From NCBI GenBank assembly GCA_037190845.1, contig JBBCJI010000024.1, positions 62,001-126,000 on the forward strand: a stretch of DNA of 64,000 bases. Direction: 5' to 3'. The translations under genes and the position numbers were made by a program. Source of the DNA: JBEBVQ01 sp037190845. Lineage in GTDB: Bacteria > Bacteroidota > Bacteroidia > Chitinophagales > Chitinophagaceae. Below, one piece after another: positions 63,922-64,000 of this stretch. Position 1 is the first letter of the stretch. Each line of letters begins with the position of its first letter. The notes beneath the pieces were generated by a model. It ran no database searches, had not been told where the DNA came from, and saw only the letters and a list, made by a program, of their open reading frames with translations.

Positions 63922-64000
63922 ATGCAAAAAGCAAAAAATAGTGATATGCTGCCTGCCGTTAAAGTCATATGGCTCCGGCTGATAGCAGTCATGTCTGATA
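63922..64000 (+). CDS. Start of a gene cut by the window edge
   Basis: ATG at 63922 opens MQKAKNSDMLPAVKVIWLRL with no stop to the window end. The run resembles the basic-then-hydrophobic start of an exported or membrane protein, for example a SusC/TonB-dependent receptor, but 26 codons are too few to decide. Confidence 0.35.
   Translation, partial: MQKAKNSDMLPAVKVIWLRLIAVMSD

Noticed and set aside
1..64000. CRISPR arrays, tRNA or rRNA genes
   Set aside because: No spaced direct repeats or cloverleaf/rRNA stretches were seen by eye on either strand. A tRNAscan or Infernal run would be needed to exclude them.

Overview
The window looks like a chromosome segment of a Bacteroidota bacterium, most likely Chitinophagaceae (Chitinophaga-like). 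The grounds are the gene families (DUF3686 ATPase, lysine-rich DksA-like protein, 7TM sensors resembling those fused to AraC regulators in this phylum), lipoproteins with a Cys-Lys-Lys/Asp start, AT-rich start regions and TAnnTTTG-type -7 boxes. No rRNA, tRNA, CRISPR array or complete insertion sequence was seen by eye. The genus is an inference.

Region 1 (1-3350) is the 3' part of a large DUF3686/AAA ATPase gene. Region 2 (3350-18600) is an accessory island, clearly more AT-rich over 3.4-7.2 kb. It holds an OLD-like ATPase/nuclease, an unrecognised small protein plus membrane protein pair, a HEPN protein, a ParDE toxin-antitoxin pair and an orphan ParD, YcxB-like and DUF3885 proteins, a secreted protein and a lipoprotein, a large SF2 helicase with hydrophobic segments, and small membrane proteins. 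The island is built on repeats. Three decayed copies of the last ~110-120 bp of the ATPase gene lie at 8329-8437, 8900-9021 and 16986-17104. A block of HEPN gene, parD and membrane-protein gene occurs twice (about 7930-9240 and 15895-17325), with toxin loss in one copy and gene truncation in the other. This looks like a hotspot where insertion and duplication recur at the ATPase 3' end.

Region 3 (18.7-31.8 kb) starts with an alpha-2-macroglobulin/PBP1C operon for envelope defence and repair. It continues with two tandem Asn/Gly-rich lipoproteins, a likely broken secreted-protein gene, a HugZ-like flavin/heme protein, a type II NADH dehydrogenase and YegP. Region 4 (31.9-56.6 kb) is mostly core metabolism: RNase Y, DCC protein, SDR, AraC regulator with aldehyde dehydrogenase and DUF779, HPPD, a YafK-like L,D-transpeptidase-fold protein, queuosine-precursor transporter, IleS (long type), a Lys/Ala-rich DksA-like fusion, thiolase, SLOG protein, SPFH/NfeD pair, MetG, an efflux adaptor, GpsA, a secreted protein of a family often labelled asparagine synthetase B, and a PEP-mutase-family enzyme. 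Two related MITE-like elements with target-site duplications lie at 33609-33745 and 46270-46419; a third, different inverted-repeat element lies at 31245-31405.

Region 5 (56.7-64 kb) has an M3 peptidase (Dcp) and then a minus-strand signalling cluster: a NarL-type response regulator, a lipoprotein, and three tandem paralogous 7TM histidine-kinase-like proteins. Only the middle kinase has an ATPase domain, and one paralogue has Tyr in place of the phospho-accepting His. The trio could act as a heteromeric receptor.
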